DNA from: Ruminococcus sp. AF46-10NS
GTDB taxonomy: Bacteria; Bacillota; Clostridia; Lachnospirales; Lachnospiraceae
Reading direction: 5' to 3'
NCBI RefSeq assembly: GCF_003474435.1
Contig: NZ_QRNF01000011.1
Coordinates: 29,203 to 93,202 of the forward strand
DNA: 64,000 nucleotides
The notes beneath the pieces are model-generated. The model saw nothing but the letters and a program-made list of their open reading frames with translations. It was not told the origin of the DNA and did not search any database. How positions within the stretch are numbered: the first letter of the stretch is position 1; each line of letters opens with the position of its first letter. This document shows, piece after piece, positions 19,092 through 27,684 of this stretch. The position numbers and the translations under genes were made by a program.

Positions 19092-19109
19092 GTTTGTTAA
19101 TTAACAAAC
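19092..19109. promoter_or_regulatory. Perfect 18-bp palindrome, probable operator
   Basis: GTTTGTTAATTAACAAAC is a perfect palindrome 59 bases before the NCS2-type permease start. Its right arm overlaps a possible -35 (TTAACA, 19101-19106) followed 18 bases later by TACTAT (19125-19130). A repressor or LysR-type site is likely. The related imperfect dyad in front of 13868 suggests a shared regulator. Confidence 0.6.
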
Positions 19110-19167
19110 TTCCAAAACAGAAGATACTATATATGTATTTGCAAAAAAATGACAAAGGAGAATCGTT

Positions 19168-20550
19168 ATGGCACGTGCAGCAAGACAGCGAAGAGAAAAC
19201 GAACTGCCCTACATTCCGTTTGGGCCATTTCAGATTCGTTTTCCGTTTATTCACTATAAAATAGAGTCCGTAGAGTTTATCCAGGGTCTGATCCTTGGAG
19301 TTACGGCACTGGCGGCTGTTCCGTATCTTGAACAGTATCTGGGACTGCCTTATGAGCTGGCATGGAGCTGTGTGATCATAGAGACCATGCTGTATATGCT
19401 ACACAGCTTACTTGGTGATCCGGTTGTACCGGGATGGATCACACCGACCCTTCCGCTGACTATCGTATTCCTGGAAGGTTTCCCTATGGGAAAAGAACGT
19501 ATCCAGGCAATGATCGCCCTGCAGATGCTGGTTGGTCTTGTGTTCATATTTATGGGCATCACCAAGCTTGCGGATAAATTCGTCCATGCAGTACCAAATT
19601 CCGTCAAGGGTGGTATCCTTCTTGCTGCGCCGGTGACGGTTATGGCAGGACAGCTGGGAGAGGGCGGCAACATGCACAAATATCCGCTGGCGATCGTTGC
19701 CGGTGTAGGTCTTCTGATCCTCATCAGCTTTTCAGATAAATATCAGGAGAAGAGAAAGAACAACAAATTTCTGGATCTTGTTGCCAGGTATGGAAACCTT
19801 TTCCCGTATCTGATCGCCATGGTGGTAGGTCTTCTTGTAGGAGAGCTGGATGCGCCTGGTTTGGAGCTGGGAACCTTTATCAAGATCCCGCAGTTCAAAG
19901 AGATCATCTCCCAGGTAAGTATCTTTGGTGTTGGAATCCCGCCGGTTTCCATGTTTGTCAAAGCGCTTCCGCTGGCACTTGTATGCTATGTTATCGCATT
20001 TGGTGATTTTGTTACCACAGAGACACTGGTTACAGAGGCACGCCAGTCCAGAAACGATGAATATATTGATTTCAATTCCAGCCGTTCCAATCTGGTCAGT
20101 GGTATCAGAAACCTGATTCTCTCCATCATTGCCCCGTTTCCGCCGCTTTCCGGTCCGTTATGGGTTGGAATGACAGTATCTGTTTCCATCCGTTACAAGG
20201 AGGGAAAGAAAGCTATGAAGTCTTTGATCGGTGGTATGGCGTCCTTCCGTATCGCAACGTTTTTAAGTGTGCTGATCATTCCGGTTGTAAGTTTCTTCCG
20301 TCCGATCTTTGGAGTCGGTTCATCCATTACTCTGATGTTCCAGGCATTTGTCTGCGCAAGGATCGGTATGGATTACTGTAAAACAGACCGTGACAAGATG
20401 ATCGCAGGTGTTATGGCAGCCGTACTTGCAACCCAGGGAACTGCATGGGCATCCGCATGGGCCCTGGCTGTAGGCTTCGGTCTGAATATCTTCCTTTCAA
20501 ACTGGAATCCGAGAAAGAAAGAGGAGAATGCGATCGAGGATAAAAATTGA
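19168..20550 (+). CDS. NCS2-like permease (solute carrier 23 type)
   Basis: A 460-residue membrane protein with about 12 helices and the general NCS2/SulP-like architecture (GDPVVPGWITPTLPLTIVFLEG early; FGDFVTTETLVTE in the middle). Most characterised NCS2 members carry purines or pyrimidines, but the diagnostic purine-site residues are not obvious here. Position between the YdiN-like carrier and convergent aroD/ydiB suggests a second hydroaromatic or aromatic acid transporter; this is inference. An AAAGGAG site precedes the ATG, and the gene has its own promoter region and a strong terminator. Confidence 0.7.
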   Translation: MARAARQRRENELPYIPFGPFQIRFPFIHYKIESVEFIQGLILGVTALAAVPYLEQYLGLPYELAWSCVIIETMLYMLHSLLGDPVVPGWITPTLPLTIVFLEGFPMGKERIQAMIALQMLVGLVFIFMGITKLADKFVHAVPNSVKGGILLAAPVTVMAGQLGEGGNMHKYPLAIVAGVGLLILISFSDKYQEKRKNNKFLDLVARYGNLFPYLIAMVVGLLVGELDAPGLELGTFIKIPQFKEIISQVSIFGVGIPPVSMFVKALPLALVCYVIAFGDFVTTETLVTEARQSRNDEYIDFNSSRSNLVSGIRNLILSIIAPFPPLSGPLWVGMTVSVSIRYKEGKKAMKSLIGGMASFRIATFLSVLIIPVVSFFRPIFGVGSSITLMFQAFVCARIGMDYCKTDRDKMIAGVMAAVLATQGTAWASAWALAVGFGLNIFLSNWNPRKKEENAIEDKN

Positions 20551-20578
20551 TCAGAGAAATAACAAAGATATAAAAAAG

Positions 20579-20623
20579 AAAAGGAAGAAGTGTGCTGGAT
20601 GGGTCAGCACACTTCTTCCTTTT
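20579..20623. terminator. Strong bidirectional terminator
   Basis: A 19-base arm (20579-20597, AAAAGGAAGAAGTGTGCTG) pairs perfectly with 20605-20623 around a 7-base loop. The right arm ends CCTTTT and the left arm begins AAAAGG, so it can stop transcription of the permease gene and of the convergent aroD transcript. Confidence 0.85.
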
Positions 20624-20785
20624 GGCATAAGATTTGTTGTTTTTAATTATTATTTTAATAGATTTGCTATTATGGGATTAAAATTGCAAAAATTTGTTAC
20701 ATCAATTGGGGTTAAAAATTGGTTTATAATTTACGTTCTGTTACAAAAAATCTACTGTAGATCCTTTCAATGGGAGGTCACAGGA

Positions 20786-21547
20786 TCACAGGCTTTTATG
20801 GATAATGTCAAGAACCCGTTCAAGCTCGTTGACATTGATTTGTCCCGGTGCGGAAGCTTTTGTAGCTGCACCGAAGGTAAGGGCGGAACCAAAAGTCTCG
20901 CCTGTAAGACGGCTGACAACACCTGTACCTGCCATGGACATGGTAATGATCGGGCGGTCGGCGAACTGCTCGGACATTTCCAGAGTAGCACTTAAGAGTG
21001 TAAGCACGTCCTGTTTGTTTCTTGGCATAACAGCCATTTTGGGGATATCTGCACCATAGTCCTGCATCATGCAGAGACGGCGCACGATCTCATCCTTCTC
21101 AGGAGTTGCGTCAAAATCATGGTTGGAAGCGATGACCTTTACGCCATAGCTGTGTGCTTCACGAATCATGCTTTTTACGATCTCCTCACCTGTGAAGGCT
21201 TCTACATCAATGAGATCTACATAGCCGCTTTTTGCGACAGCCATGTTGAGGGCTTTGTAATCTTCATTGGAGATTGCTTTTTCTCCGCCTTCCTTTGCTG
21301 TACGGAAGGTGAAGAGGATCGGAGTGTCCTTTAAAACGGTCTGGAGATCTTTTGCCACATCCAGAACCTTGTCTGTGTCAAAAACGTCCTCAAACCAGTC
21401 AACACGCCATTCCACAACGTCTACGGGGATCCTTGCGAAGGTCCCTGCCTCAAGGAGGATATCATCCTTTGTCTGTCCCACGATCGGGACACAGATCTTC
21501 GGTCTTCCCTCTCCGAGTGTGATATTTCTTACCTGAACTGTTTTCAT
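20786..21547 (-). CDS. aroD: Type I 3-dehydroquinate dehydratase
   Basis: A 253-residue class I dehydroquinase that converts 3-dehydroquinate to 3-dehydroshikimate through a Schiff base. The catalytic pair is visible: H143 in IASNHDFDATP and K170 in ADIPKMAVMP. EWRVDWFE near residue 46 and the C-terminal GSALTFGAATKASAPGQ are conserved substrate-site segments. It lies 37 bases downstream of the second YdiB-like gene on the same strand, the same pairing as ydiB-aroD in E. coli, which supports catabolic use of quinate. Confidence 0.95.
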   Translation of the reverse strand: MKTVQVRNITLGEGRPKICVPIVGQTKDDILLEAGTFARIPVDVVEWRVDWFEDVFDTDKVLDVAKDLQTVLKDTPILFTFRTAKEGGEKAISNEDYKALNMAVAKSGYVDLIDVEAFTGEEIVKSMIREAHSYGVKVIASNHDFDATPEKDEIVRRLCMMQDYGADIPKMAVMPRNKQDVLTLLSATLEMSEQFADRPIITMSMAGTGVVSRLTGETFGSALTFGAATKASAPGQINVNELERVLDIIHKSL

Positions 21548-21584
21548 AATGGTCCTTTCTGATACGACAGGAACAGATAGCAGT

Positions 21585-22463
21585 TTAGTCGTCGTATCTG
21601 ATGTTAAGAATCTCTTTCATATGTTCGATCGGCATCGGTTCGCCGGTCCACAGTTCAAATGCAGCGGAGCCCTGGAAAAGCATCATGCCAAGGCCGTTCA
21701 TTGTCTTGCAGCCAACTTCCTTTGCCATAGAACGCATAGCAGTTTCAAGAGGGGAGTAAGGCACGTCAACAACGATAAGCTCCGGGCGGAAGTAAGACTT
21801 GTCCGGAACAACGGACTGACCTTCCAGTGGTTTCATTCCAACACCTGTTGCATTTACGAAAATATAGCTGTCAGACATTTCTTTTTTCAGCTGGTCAAGA
21901 TCTGCCAGATCATAGAGAACAGCATGGCTTGAAGTTCTGGTGTTGATCTTTTCTACTGTAGATACTGCACGATCCCAGAATTCATCTTTGCGGTTGAAGA
22001 TCACGATCTCGCCTACACCGTCAAGTGCTGCCTGAATCTCGATAGCAGTTGCGGCACCACCTGCACCTACGATGGTCATTTTCTTTCCGATGGCGTCGAT
22101 GTTATTGTCCTTCAGTGCTGCCATAAATCCGATACCGTCTGTGATATGGCCTGTAAGAAGACCATGATCATTAACGATGGTGTTTACAGCACCGCACATT
22201 TCTGCAGCCGGTGAAAGCTCGTCAAGGTACTGGCCTACCAGAGTTTTGTTCGGCATGGAAACGTTGGAACCTCTCATTTTCAGAGTACGGATGGCTTTTA
22301 CAGCATCCTCGATCTCGTCTGCGCCAACCTCAAATGCAAGGTATGCATAATCATAGCCAAGCTTTGCGAAAGCCTCGTTCTGCATGGCAGGAGAGCTGGA
22401 GTGACGGATCGGATATGCCATAAGACCGATCAGTTCGGTATGTCCTGTGATTCTTTCTGACAT
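21585..22463 (-). CDS. ydiB: Quinate/shikimate dehydrogenase YdiB
   Basis: A 292-residue dehydrogenase. The start at 22463 (MSERITGHTEL) is preferred because a GAGGAG site lies 9 bases upstream; the upstream in-frame ATG overlaps that site. The substrate motifs are YPIRHSSSPAMQN, NVSMPNKTL with the catalytic lysine, and HITDGIGF. The Rossmann motif VGAGGAATAI is followed by IFNRKDEFWDRA, very close to E. coli YdiB, and the C-terminus reads MMLFQGSAAFELWTG. YdiB uses both quinate and shikimate with NAD or NADP. It is paralogous to the enzyme at 16892 and probably cotranscribed with aroD and the upstream reductase. Confidence 0.92.
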   Translation of the reverse strand: MSERITGHTELIGLMAYPIRHSSSPAMQNEAFAKLGYDYAYLAFEVGADEIEDAVKAIRTLKMRGSNVSMPNKTLVGQYLDELSPAAEMCGAVNTIVNDHGLLTGHITDGIGFMAALKDNNIDAIGKKMTIVGAGGAATAIEIQAALDGVGEIVIFNRKDEFWDRAVSTVEKINTRTSSHAVLYDLADLDQLKKEMSDSYIFVNATGVGMKPLEGQSVVPDKSYFRPELIVVDVPYSPLETAMRSMAKEVGCKTMNGLGMMLFQGSAAFELWTGEPMPIEHMKEILNIRYDD

Positions 22464-22685
22464 GGTAATAACTCCTCTCATTGGTAAAATCTGGATGAAG
22501 ATTTGTCTTTTTTAAACCTCCCGCCACATAGATCTGAAGAAGCTGCGGACATTCTCCGGACGGCTGCGGGGGAGGAAGACGTGGAAAAACTATGTTACGG
22601 ATCACCGGGTGAACTGTAACAGATTTATATACACTTTCCGGTAGAAGGTTTGAAATGTTCCCGGAAAGGGTATAGCGGAAAAATA

Positions 22686-24682
22686 TTAAAGGTATCCCTT
22701 CTGCTCAAGAATGGTAAGGATATTGCGTCCTTCCTGGGTACCGTCAATGATTCGTCTTGCTCTCTGGCTGTCGCCGATGTTCATGATCTCAACATCCTCA
22801 GAAGAAAATTCCTCTGTGAGGCTCTGGTAAAGCTGTCCCTGAGCTCTCATTCCGAGACATACGAAGCCGTACTCAAATGGAAGCTCATAAGGCTCACCTT
22901 CGCCCCTGACAAGGAAAGAAGAATCCTTAACCTCAAGGAGAGCAGTTTTTGTAAGCTGATGTACATTGTGTTTTTTCATCATGGTCTTTGTGTCATTTTT
23001 GCTTACCGGGTCAAGATCACGTCCGATCTGATCCATCATCTCAACGATAGAGATGTCTGCGTTTCTGTCAGCAAAGAATTCCACAACATCAAGACCTACA
23101 GCACCGCCGCCTACAACAGCAACCTTTTTGCCTTCCAGATCCTTCGGAAAATCATTAATGTGGCTGATCATACCAAGAATAGAATAAATATTATAGTCTT
23201 CATTGTCAATACGATCCTTCAGTCCTGCGATCGGAGGCAGAAGCGGAGCGGAGCCGGTGGAGATTACGATGATATTCGGATGGAATTTGCGGATGTTTTC
23301 CGGTGTTCCTTCTGTGTTTTTAAAGATGTAAAGGTTATCAAGCTGTTCTGCACGATGCATGAGATAGTGCGGGAAATCAGCCAGACGGTTCTTTGCAGGG
23401 ATCTTTGAGATCAGAGATGCAAGTCCGCCAAGCTCATTGCCTTTTTCCAGAAGGAAGGTATTGCAGCCAACCTCTGCGGCTGTACAGGCAGCTTCCAGTC
23501 CGGCAGTACCGCCGCCGATAACAACCACGTTACAGTTTTTATTTACATGTTTTTTCTTATATACATCGCCCTCAAGAACAGATGGGTTTACAGTACAGCG
23601 GATCGGACGGTTTACACCGATACGGTTTCCGGCACAGCCAACATTACAGGAGATACATTTGCGGAGGTCACACTCATGACCTGTGGCAACCTTGTTTACC
23701 CATGCAGGGTCTGCGATCAGACCGCGGCCCATACCGATCAGGTCTGCGTCACCGTCAGCCAGGATACGCTCAGCAACCTCGGGTCACGGACATTACCCAT
23801 GGAGATACATGGTTTGTTGAATTTTTCTCTTACAGCCTTTGCCATATAGGAACGCCAGCCGTCCGGGAGATAATTTGCATCGATCTGGTACTGGATGGAA
23901 CCGTTAAGTCCACAGGAAACATCGAAGATATCAACCTCTTCCTGAAGGTAATCCAGGTATTCCAGAGTATCCTCCAGTGTATTTCCGCCCTCCATCAGCT
24001 CATCTGCACTGAGACGGAGCATGATCGGGAAGAAAGGTCCTACCTGTTTTCTTACCTCATCAATGACCATGCGGCAGAAACGGGTACGGTTCTCAACAGA
24101 TCCGCCGAATTCATCTGTACGCTTGTTTGTGATCGGGGACAGGAACTGACTGATCAGATAGGAGTGTCCTGCATGGATCTCTACTGCGTCAAAGCCGGCT
24201 GTCTGTGCACGCTTTGCAGCCTCGCCGTATTTCTTTACGATGTGAAGGATCTCTTCTTTGGAAAGAGGACGCGGGATCTCGCCGCCTTCTTTGGATGGAA
24301 CGTCAGATGCGGAAACCGGCTGCATGTTAATTCTGGAAGAAATTGCAGAAGCACCTGCATGGTTGATCTGGATCGCGATCTTTGTTCCATATCTGTGGAT
24401 ATTCTCACAGAATTTGAAAAGACGTGGCAGATAGTTGTCATGATCGATGCGAAGCTGGGTAGTTCCGTTGGAGCCCTGCGGGGAATCGATGCTTGCGTTC
24501 TCTACGATGATGAGACCTGTGCCACCCTTTGCACGCTGCTCATAATAATTGATATGAAGAAAACTCATTTCGCCGTTCTGTTCACCGTAGTTGGTGCCCA
24601 TCGGCATCATAACAATACGGTTCTTGATAGTCATATTTTTAACGGTTAATGGGGAAAAAATATGCGGATAATCATTCTTCAT
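22686..24682 (-). CDS. Second OYE-type NADH:flavin oxidoreductase with Fe-S and FAD domains (frameshifted near 23782)
   Basis: A protein of about 665 residues with the same architecture as the one at 14821. The FMN barrel contains EIHAGHSYLISQFLSP and NKRTDEFGGS; the Fe-S site is CISCNVGCAGNRIGVNRPIRC; the C-terminus has VIGGGTAGLEA and VVGGGAVGLDV. The two halves are separated by a one-base loss near 23782: restoring it gives GNVRDP followed by EVAERILADGDADLIGMGRG, a family-typical join. It heads the minus-strand group with ydiB and aroD. A likely role is NADH-dependent reduction of an enone from quinate/shikimate breakdown; the substrate is unproven. Confidence 0.85.
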
Positions 24683-24859
24683 CTGGAAAAACCTCCCTGG
24701 TTATTTTAAATAGAATCGTTTGCTTGTGTTAATTATATAACAGAATAAACTATAAAACTAATTCATAATACAAGCGATACAATAAAAATAATCTATAAAT
24801 TATCTTTCAGGCTGCAGATACTTGCATACTTATAATGTGAAAAAAACAGATGTAGAAAG

Positions 24860-25046
24860 CTAACTGGTTACTGAGAACGAAGTGAACAGTAAGTTACTAT
24901 TCACTGGTAATATTCCGCGAGGTGTTTTTTGTGAGCGAAGGTCACAGAAAACCCGAGACATACCGCGCGAATTTATGCGATTAGCATAAATTCTGTGCAT
25001 CGCGAAGCGTGTTGCTGAGAACGGAGTGAACAGTAACGCTAACTGG
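24860..25046. repeat. Composite intergenic repeat region
   Basis: The 519-base gap between the reductase and the Nudix gene contains no gene but dense repeats. GCTAACTGG occurs at both edges (about 24859 and 25037). GAGAACGAAGTGAACAGTAA and GAGAACGGAGTGAACAGTAA are near-identical direct repeats. Between them is a dyad TTATGCGATTAGCATAAATT with a following TCGCGAAGCGTG; a diverged copy of this block encodes the tail of SfsA at 2092-2155. It resembles a REP/BIME-like family. Confidence 0.6.
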
Positions 25047-25201
25047 AAAATGGTACCGGATCCAGGGGTTTACATATATGATTTTAACGTGTTATCATAA
25101 CAAATAAAAAAGATACAGAAAACGGAGAAACGGGCAGGCTGAAACGGATCAAATGTAAGACCGTATTTTCGTGCTCTGTAAAAAGACAGGAGATAGATAA
25201 A

Positions 25202-25705
25202 ATGGAATTCTGGGATATTTACGATGCAGATAAGAAACCAACGGGACGTACTATGAAGCGCAATGACTGGTGCTTAAAGGACGGAGAGTATCATCTGACA
25301 GTCTTAGGTGTGGTAGCAAGACCGGACAAAACCTTCCTTATTACCAAGCGTGTGATGACGAAAGCCTGGGCTCCGGGCTGGTGGGAGGTTTCCGGCGGTG
25401 CAGCCCAGGCAGGAGAGGCTTCCCGTGATGCAGTACTCCGTGAGGTGAAAGAGGAGACTGGACTGGACGCCAGTGAGGCAGAGGGTGGATATCTTTTTAC
25501 ATATAAAAGAGAGAATCCGGGGGAAGGAGATAATTACTTTGTGGATGTGTACCGTTTTGTCATGGATGTGGAGGATAAGGATCTGAAGCTTCAGACAGAG
25601 GAGACAGACGGATATATGTTTGCAACCCTGGAGCAGATCAGGACATTTGCCGCAGAGGGGAAATTTCTGCATTATGACAGCATTAAGAAGGCGTTTGAGT
25701 TCTGA
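25202..25705 (+). CDS. Nudix hydrolase
   Basis: A 167-residue Nudix protein. The Nudix box GGAAQAGEASRDAVLREVKEETGL begins near residue 65, with the catalytic REVKEE core intact. The N-terminus EFWDIYDADKKPTGRTMKR resembles the YfcD/isopentenyl-diphosphate-isomerase-like branch, whose members hydrolyse nucleotide diphosphate derivatives. The substrate is not predictable. It stands alone after a repeat-rich gap, with AGGAG upstream of the ATG. Confidence 0.88.
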   Translation: MEFWDIYDADKKPTGRTMKRNDWCLKDGEYHLTVLGVVARPDKTFLITKRVMTKAWAPGWWEVSGGAAQAGEASRDAVLREVKEETGLDASEAEGGYLFTYKRENPGEGDNYFVDVYRFVMDVEDKDLKLQTEETDGYMFATLEQIRTFAAEGKFLHYDSIKKAFEF

Positions 25706-25811
25706 GCAAAATTCTGACTGGTTTTCGAACTGGATATGAAAATGAATGTTGTTTTTTGTGGATTTTAATTTTGAAAAACGTTGTTTTTTGCCTTGTTTTC
25801 GAAGAATTGTA

Positions 25812-25840
25812 TTGACATTAAGATGTGCAGATAGTAAAAT
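25812..25840 (+). promoter_or_regulatory. Near-consensus sigma-A promoter of the shell-protein operon
   Basis: TTGACA (25812-25817), 17-base spacer, TAAAAT (25835-25840). Transcription should start around 25847, giving a leader of about 177 bases before the first gene. Confidence 0.8.
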
Positions 25841-25857
25841 TTAATGTAGGGAAATTG

Positions 25858-25966
25858 TAAGCCGGATATAAAAAAATCCGGCTTATCGAATAGTCAAGCG
25901 GATAAAGCAAGTCCCACCTGCTGCCTGTTGTTTTTTACAGGGGCAGGGGGATTCCTTGATTCGCTT
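25858..25966 (+). ncRNA. Structured leader RNA of unknown class upstream of eutS-like genes
   Basis: Two hairpins follow the promoter. The first is TAAGCCGGAT/ATCCGGCTTA (858-867 and 876-885 of 25 kb). The second, 25896-25966, is a long interrupted stem: AAGCG/CGCTT, CAAG/CTTG, CCTGC/GCAGG and CCTGT/ACAGG around a T-rich loop. I do not recognise it as a known riboswitch, a EutV/ANTAR dual hairpin or 6S RNA. A role in attenuation or ligand sensing is inference. Confidence 0.45.
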
Positions 25967-26023
25967 AAATTGATCAATGGATCAGGAAGATAAATACGAA
26001 ATTTTGAAAGCGAGGAATCATCA

Positions 26024-26389
26024 ATGGCGGATGAACATAGAGATCAGATCAGAATCGTACAGGAGACCGTAGCCGGTAAGGAGATCACATTTGCTCATAT
26101 CATGGGTGGTCCGGCACCTATCATATATCAGAAGCTTGGACTGAATCCGCAGGTGGATTATGGATCATCTGCAATTGGTATCATGAACATGACACCTTCC
26201 GAGTCTGCTGTGATCGCATCCGATATTGCTGTGAAGAGCGGTAATGTGTATCTTGGATTTGCAGACCGTTTTACAGGAACACTGATCATAACAGGAGAGA
26301 TTTCCGATGTGCAGACTGCAATGGAGGAGATCGTGGATTATTTCCGTGATACGCTTGGATATGTAGTCTGCAAGATTACCAAGAGATAA
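26024..26389 (+). CDS. eutS: EutS/PduU-like bacterial microcompartment shell protein
   Basis: A 121-residue BMC-domain protein with the circularly permuted layout of EutS/PduU. Conserved stretches match E. coli EutS in order: RIVQETVAGKEITFAHI, AIGIMNMTPSESAVIASDIAVKS, and VYLGFADRFTGTLIITG. EutS hexamers tile the facets of catabolic microcompartments. No other compartment enzyme or BMC-H/BMC-P gene lies in the window, so the cargo is encoded elsewhere or the gene has another use. GAGGAA precedes the ATG, and the next shell gene follows after 11 bases. Confidence 0.85.
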   Translation: MADEHRDQIRIVQETVAGKEITFAHIMGGPAPIIYQKLGLNPQVDYGSSAIGIMNMTPSESAVIASDIAVKSGNVYLGFADRFTGTLIITGEISDVQTAMEEIVDYFRDTLGYVVCKITKR

Positions 26390-26400
26390 GGAAGTGTATC

Positions 26401-26799
26401 ATGGAAGAACGGATAACAAAGGAAGAACTGCTGGAGCGGTTGTTTCATGATGATTATGAAAATCTTAAGGGGAAAAGACTTCGGCTGACCCGTGTGCGGG
26501 TACCTGGAAAAGAGCTTTCCTTTGCGCATGTTTTTACACCAAGTGATAAATCAGTCTATGAGAATCTTGCATTACATATCGGTGTTCATGAAGGCGAGGA
26601 CCACAGAGGAGATGCCATCGGTATGGTCAGAGTCACACCCTGGGAGGCTATTGTAGTTGCGGCAGATGTTGCAGTGAAGGCAGCTCATGTGGAAGTTGGA
26701 TTTATGGACCGCTTCTGCGGGACACTGATTCTGACAGGCGGTTTTACGGAAGTGATGACAGCTGTGGAGGAAGTGGTGCGGTTTTCCATGAGACATTGA
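26401..26799 (+). CDS. Second EutS/PduU-like shell protein
   Basis: A 132-residue paralogue of the preceding protein with a longer N-terminal extension (about 30 residues, acidic and helical). The BMC core reads RVRVPGKELSFAHVFTP, AIGMVRVTPWEAIVVAADVAVKAA, and VEVGFMDRFCGTLILTG. A tandem of two diverged EutS-type proteins suggests a mixed or specialised hexamer. AGGAAG precedes the ATG. It is cotranscribed with the upstream shell gene and the downstream GTPase gene. Confidence 0.82.
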   Translation: MEERITKEELLERLFHDDYENLKGKRLRLTRVRVPGKELSFAHVFTPSDKSVYENLALHIGVHEGEDHRGDAIGMVRVTPWEAIVVAADVAVKAAHVEVGFMDRFCGTLILTGGFTEVMTAVEEVVRFSMRH

Positions 26800-26850
26800 A
26801 ATTCAATGTCTGTAAGATCCACAGAAGCTAGAGCAGGACGGGATAAAAAA

Positions 26851-27381
26851 ATGAAAAAAATTTTTCTGATGGGTCGAAGTGAAGCCGGCAAAACATCTCT
26901 GACACAGGCTCTTAAAGGGGAAGAGCTTCATTATCATAAGACCCAGTATACCAATACAAATGAAGATACCATTGATTCACCGGGAGAATATGCGGAATCC
27001 AAGCATTTCAGCGTAGGACTGGCCTGCTTTTCCTTTGAGGCTGATGTGATCGCTATCGTGCAGGCAGCCAATGAGCCATTTAACCTGTTCAGTGACGGCA
27101 GCAGGAACTTTCTCCTGCGGCCGCTGATCGGGATCATCACCAAGGTGGATTCTCCCCATGCCAACATTCCCATGGTCAGACAGTGGATGGAGAACATGGG
27201 ATGTGAGAGAATCTTTATGGTAAATAACAAGACCAGGGAAGGTATCAGCGAGCTGATGGATTATCTGCAGGATGATCTCCCGAAGCTTACGCTTGAACAG
27301 GCGAAATTCAAGCAGAGCATTGGACTTAACGAATGGGATCCCATGCCGGAAGGGGTGGAGTATCCGGAGTCGATACGCTAA
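26851..27381 (+). CDS. eutP: EutP/PduV family GTPase
   Basis: A small Ras-like GTPase of about 176 residues associated with microcompartment operons. The P-loop is GRSEAGKTSL near residue 7, DSPGEYAE is the G3 region, and TKVDSP the base-specificity motif. The start at 26851 (MKKIFLMG) is chosen because the P-loop is then at the usual distance from the N-terminus; an upstream in-frame ATG at 26806 has no better ribosome site. PduV has been linked to compartment positioning; the function of EutP is not settled. Confidence 0.85.
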   Translation: MKKIFLMGRSEAGKTSLTQALKGEELHYHKTQYTNTNEDTIDSPGEYAESKHFSVGLACFSFEADVIAIVQAANEPFNLFSDGSRNFLLRPLIGIITKVDSPHANIPMVRQWMENMGCERIFMVNNKTREGISELMDYLQDDLPKLTLEQAKFKQSIGLNEWDPMPEGVEYPESIR

Positions 27382-27496
27382 AATAGTAATATTCACGAAA
27401 ATGAATAAAAATACAAAATTCAAACGGAAAAAGTAGCAATTCCTCCGGAACTGTGATATACTGTGATCGTTTGGAAGATTAGTGGACTGAAATGTA

Positions 27497-27616
27497 AGAT
27501 CCCCAGAGCATGAAGGATAAAGAGGGCAGAAACGGGGCTCGCAGATATATGGCAGAAGAGCTGTATGTCGAGAACACCGGGTATCCGTATCTGACTTCAT
27601 GTTCTGGGGATTTTTT
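27497..27616 (+). ncRNA. Candidate attenuator or riboswitch with terminator stem enclosing an 80-base loop
   Basis: A 19-base arm (27497-27515, AGATCCCCAGAGCATGAAG) pairs with 27595-27613 with one G-U position, followed by a T tract to 27616. The enclosed bases contain smaller complementary segments. It lies about 70 bases before the alanine symporter gene, so it would act as a leader terminator whose closing stem encloses a structured domain. I do not recognise the class. Confidence 0.5.
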
Positions 27617-27684
27617 ATATTCTGTACACAGATTTTCCGAATGTATGCAAAAGAAAAACAATAAAAAGGACAGGAGAGGAAAAG

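Noticed and set aside
15438..23783. Frameshifts in both OYE genes as coordinated phase variation
   Set aside because: The affected runs are only two to three bases long and identical events occur in unrelated genes all over the window, so error is more likely.
25858..25966. Leader as a known riboswitch, EutV/ANTAR dual hairpin or 6S RNA
   Set aside because: The consensus motifs of these classes that I can recall are absent and loop sequences do not fit, so it is reported only as an unknown structured leader.
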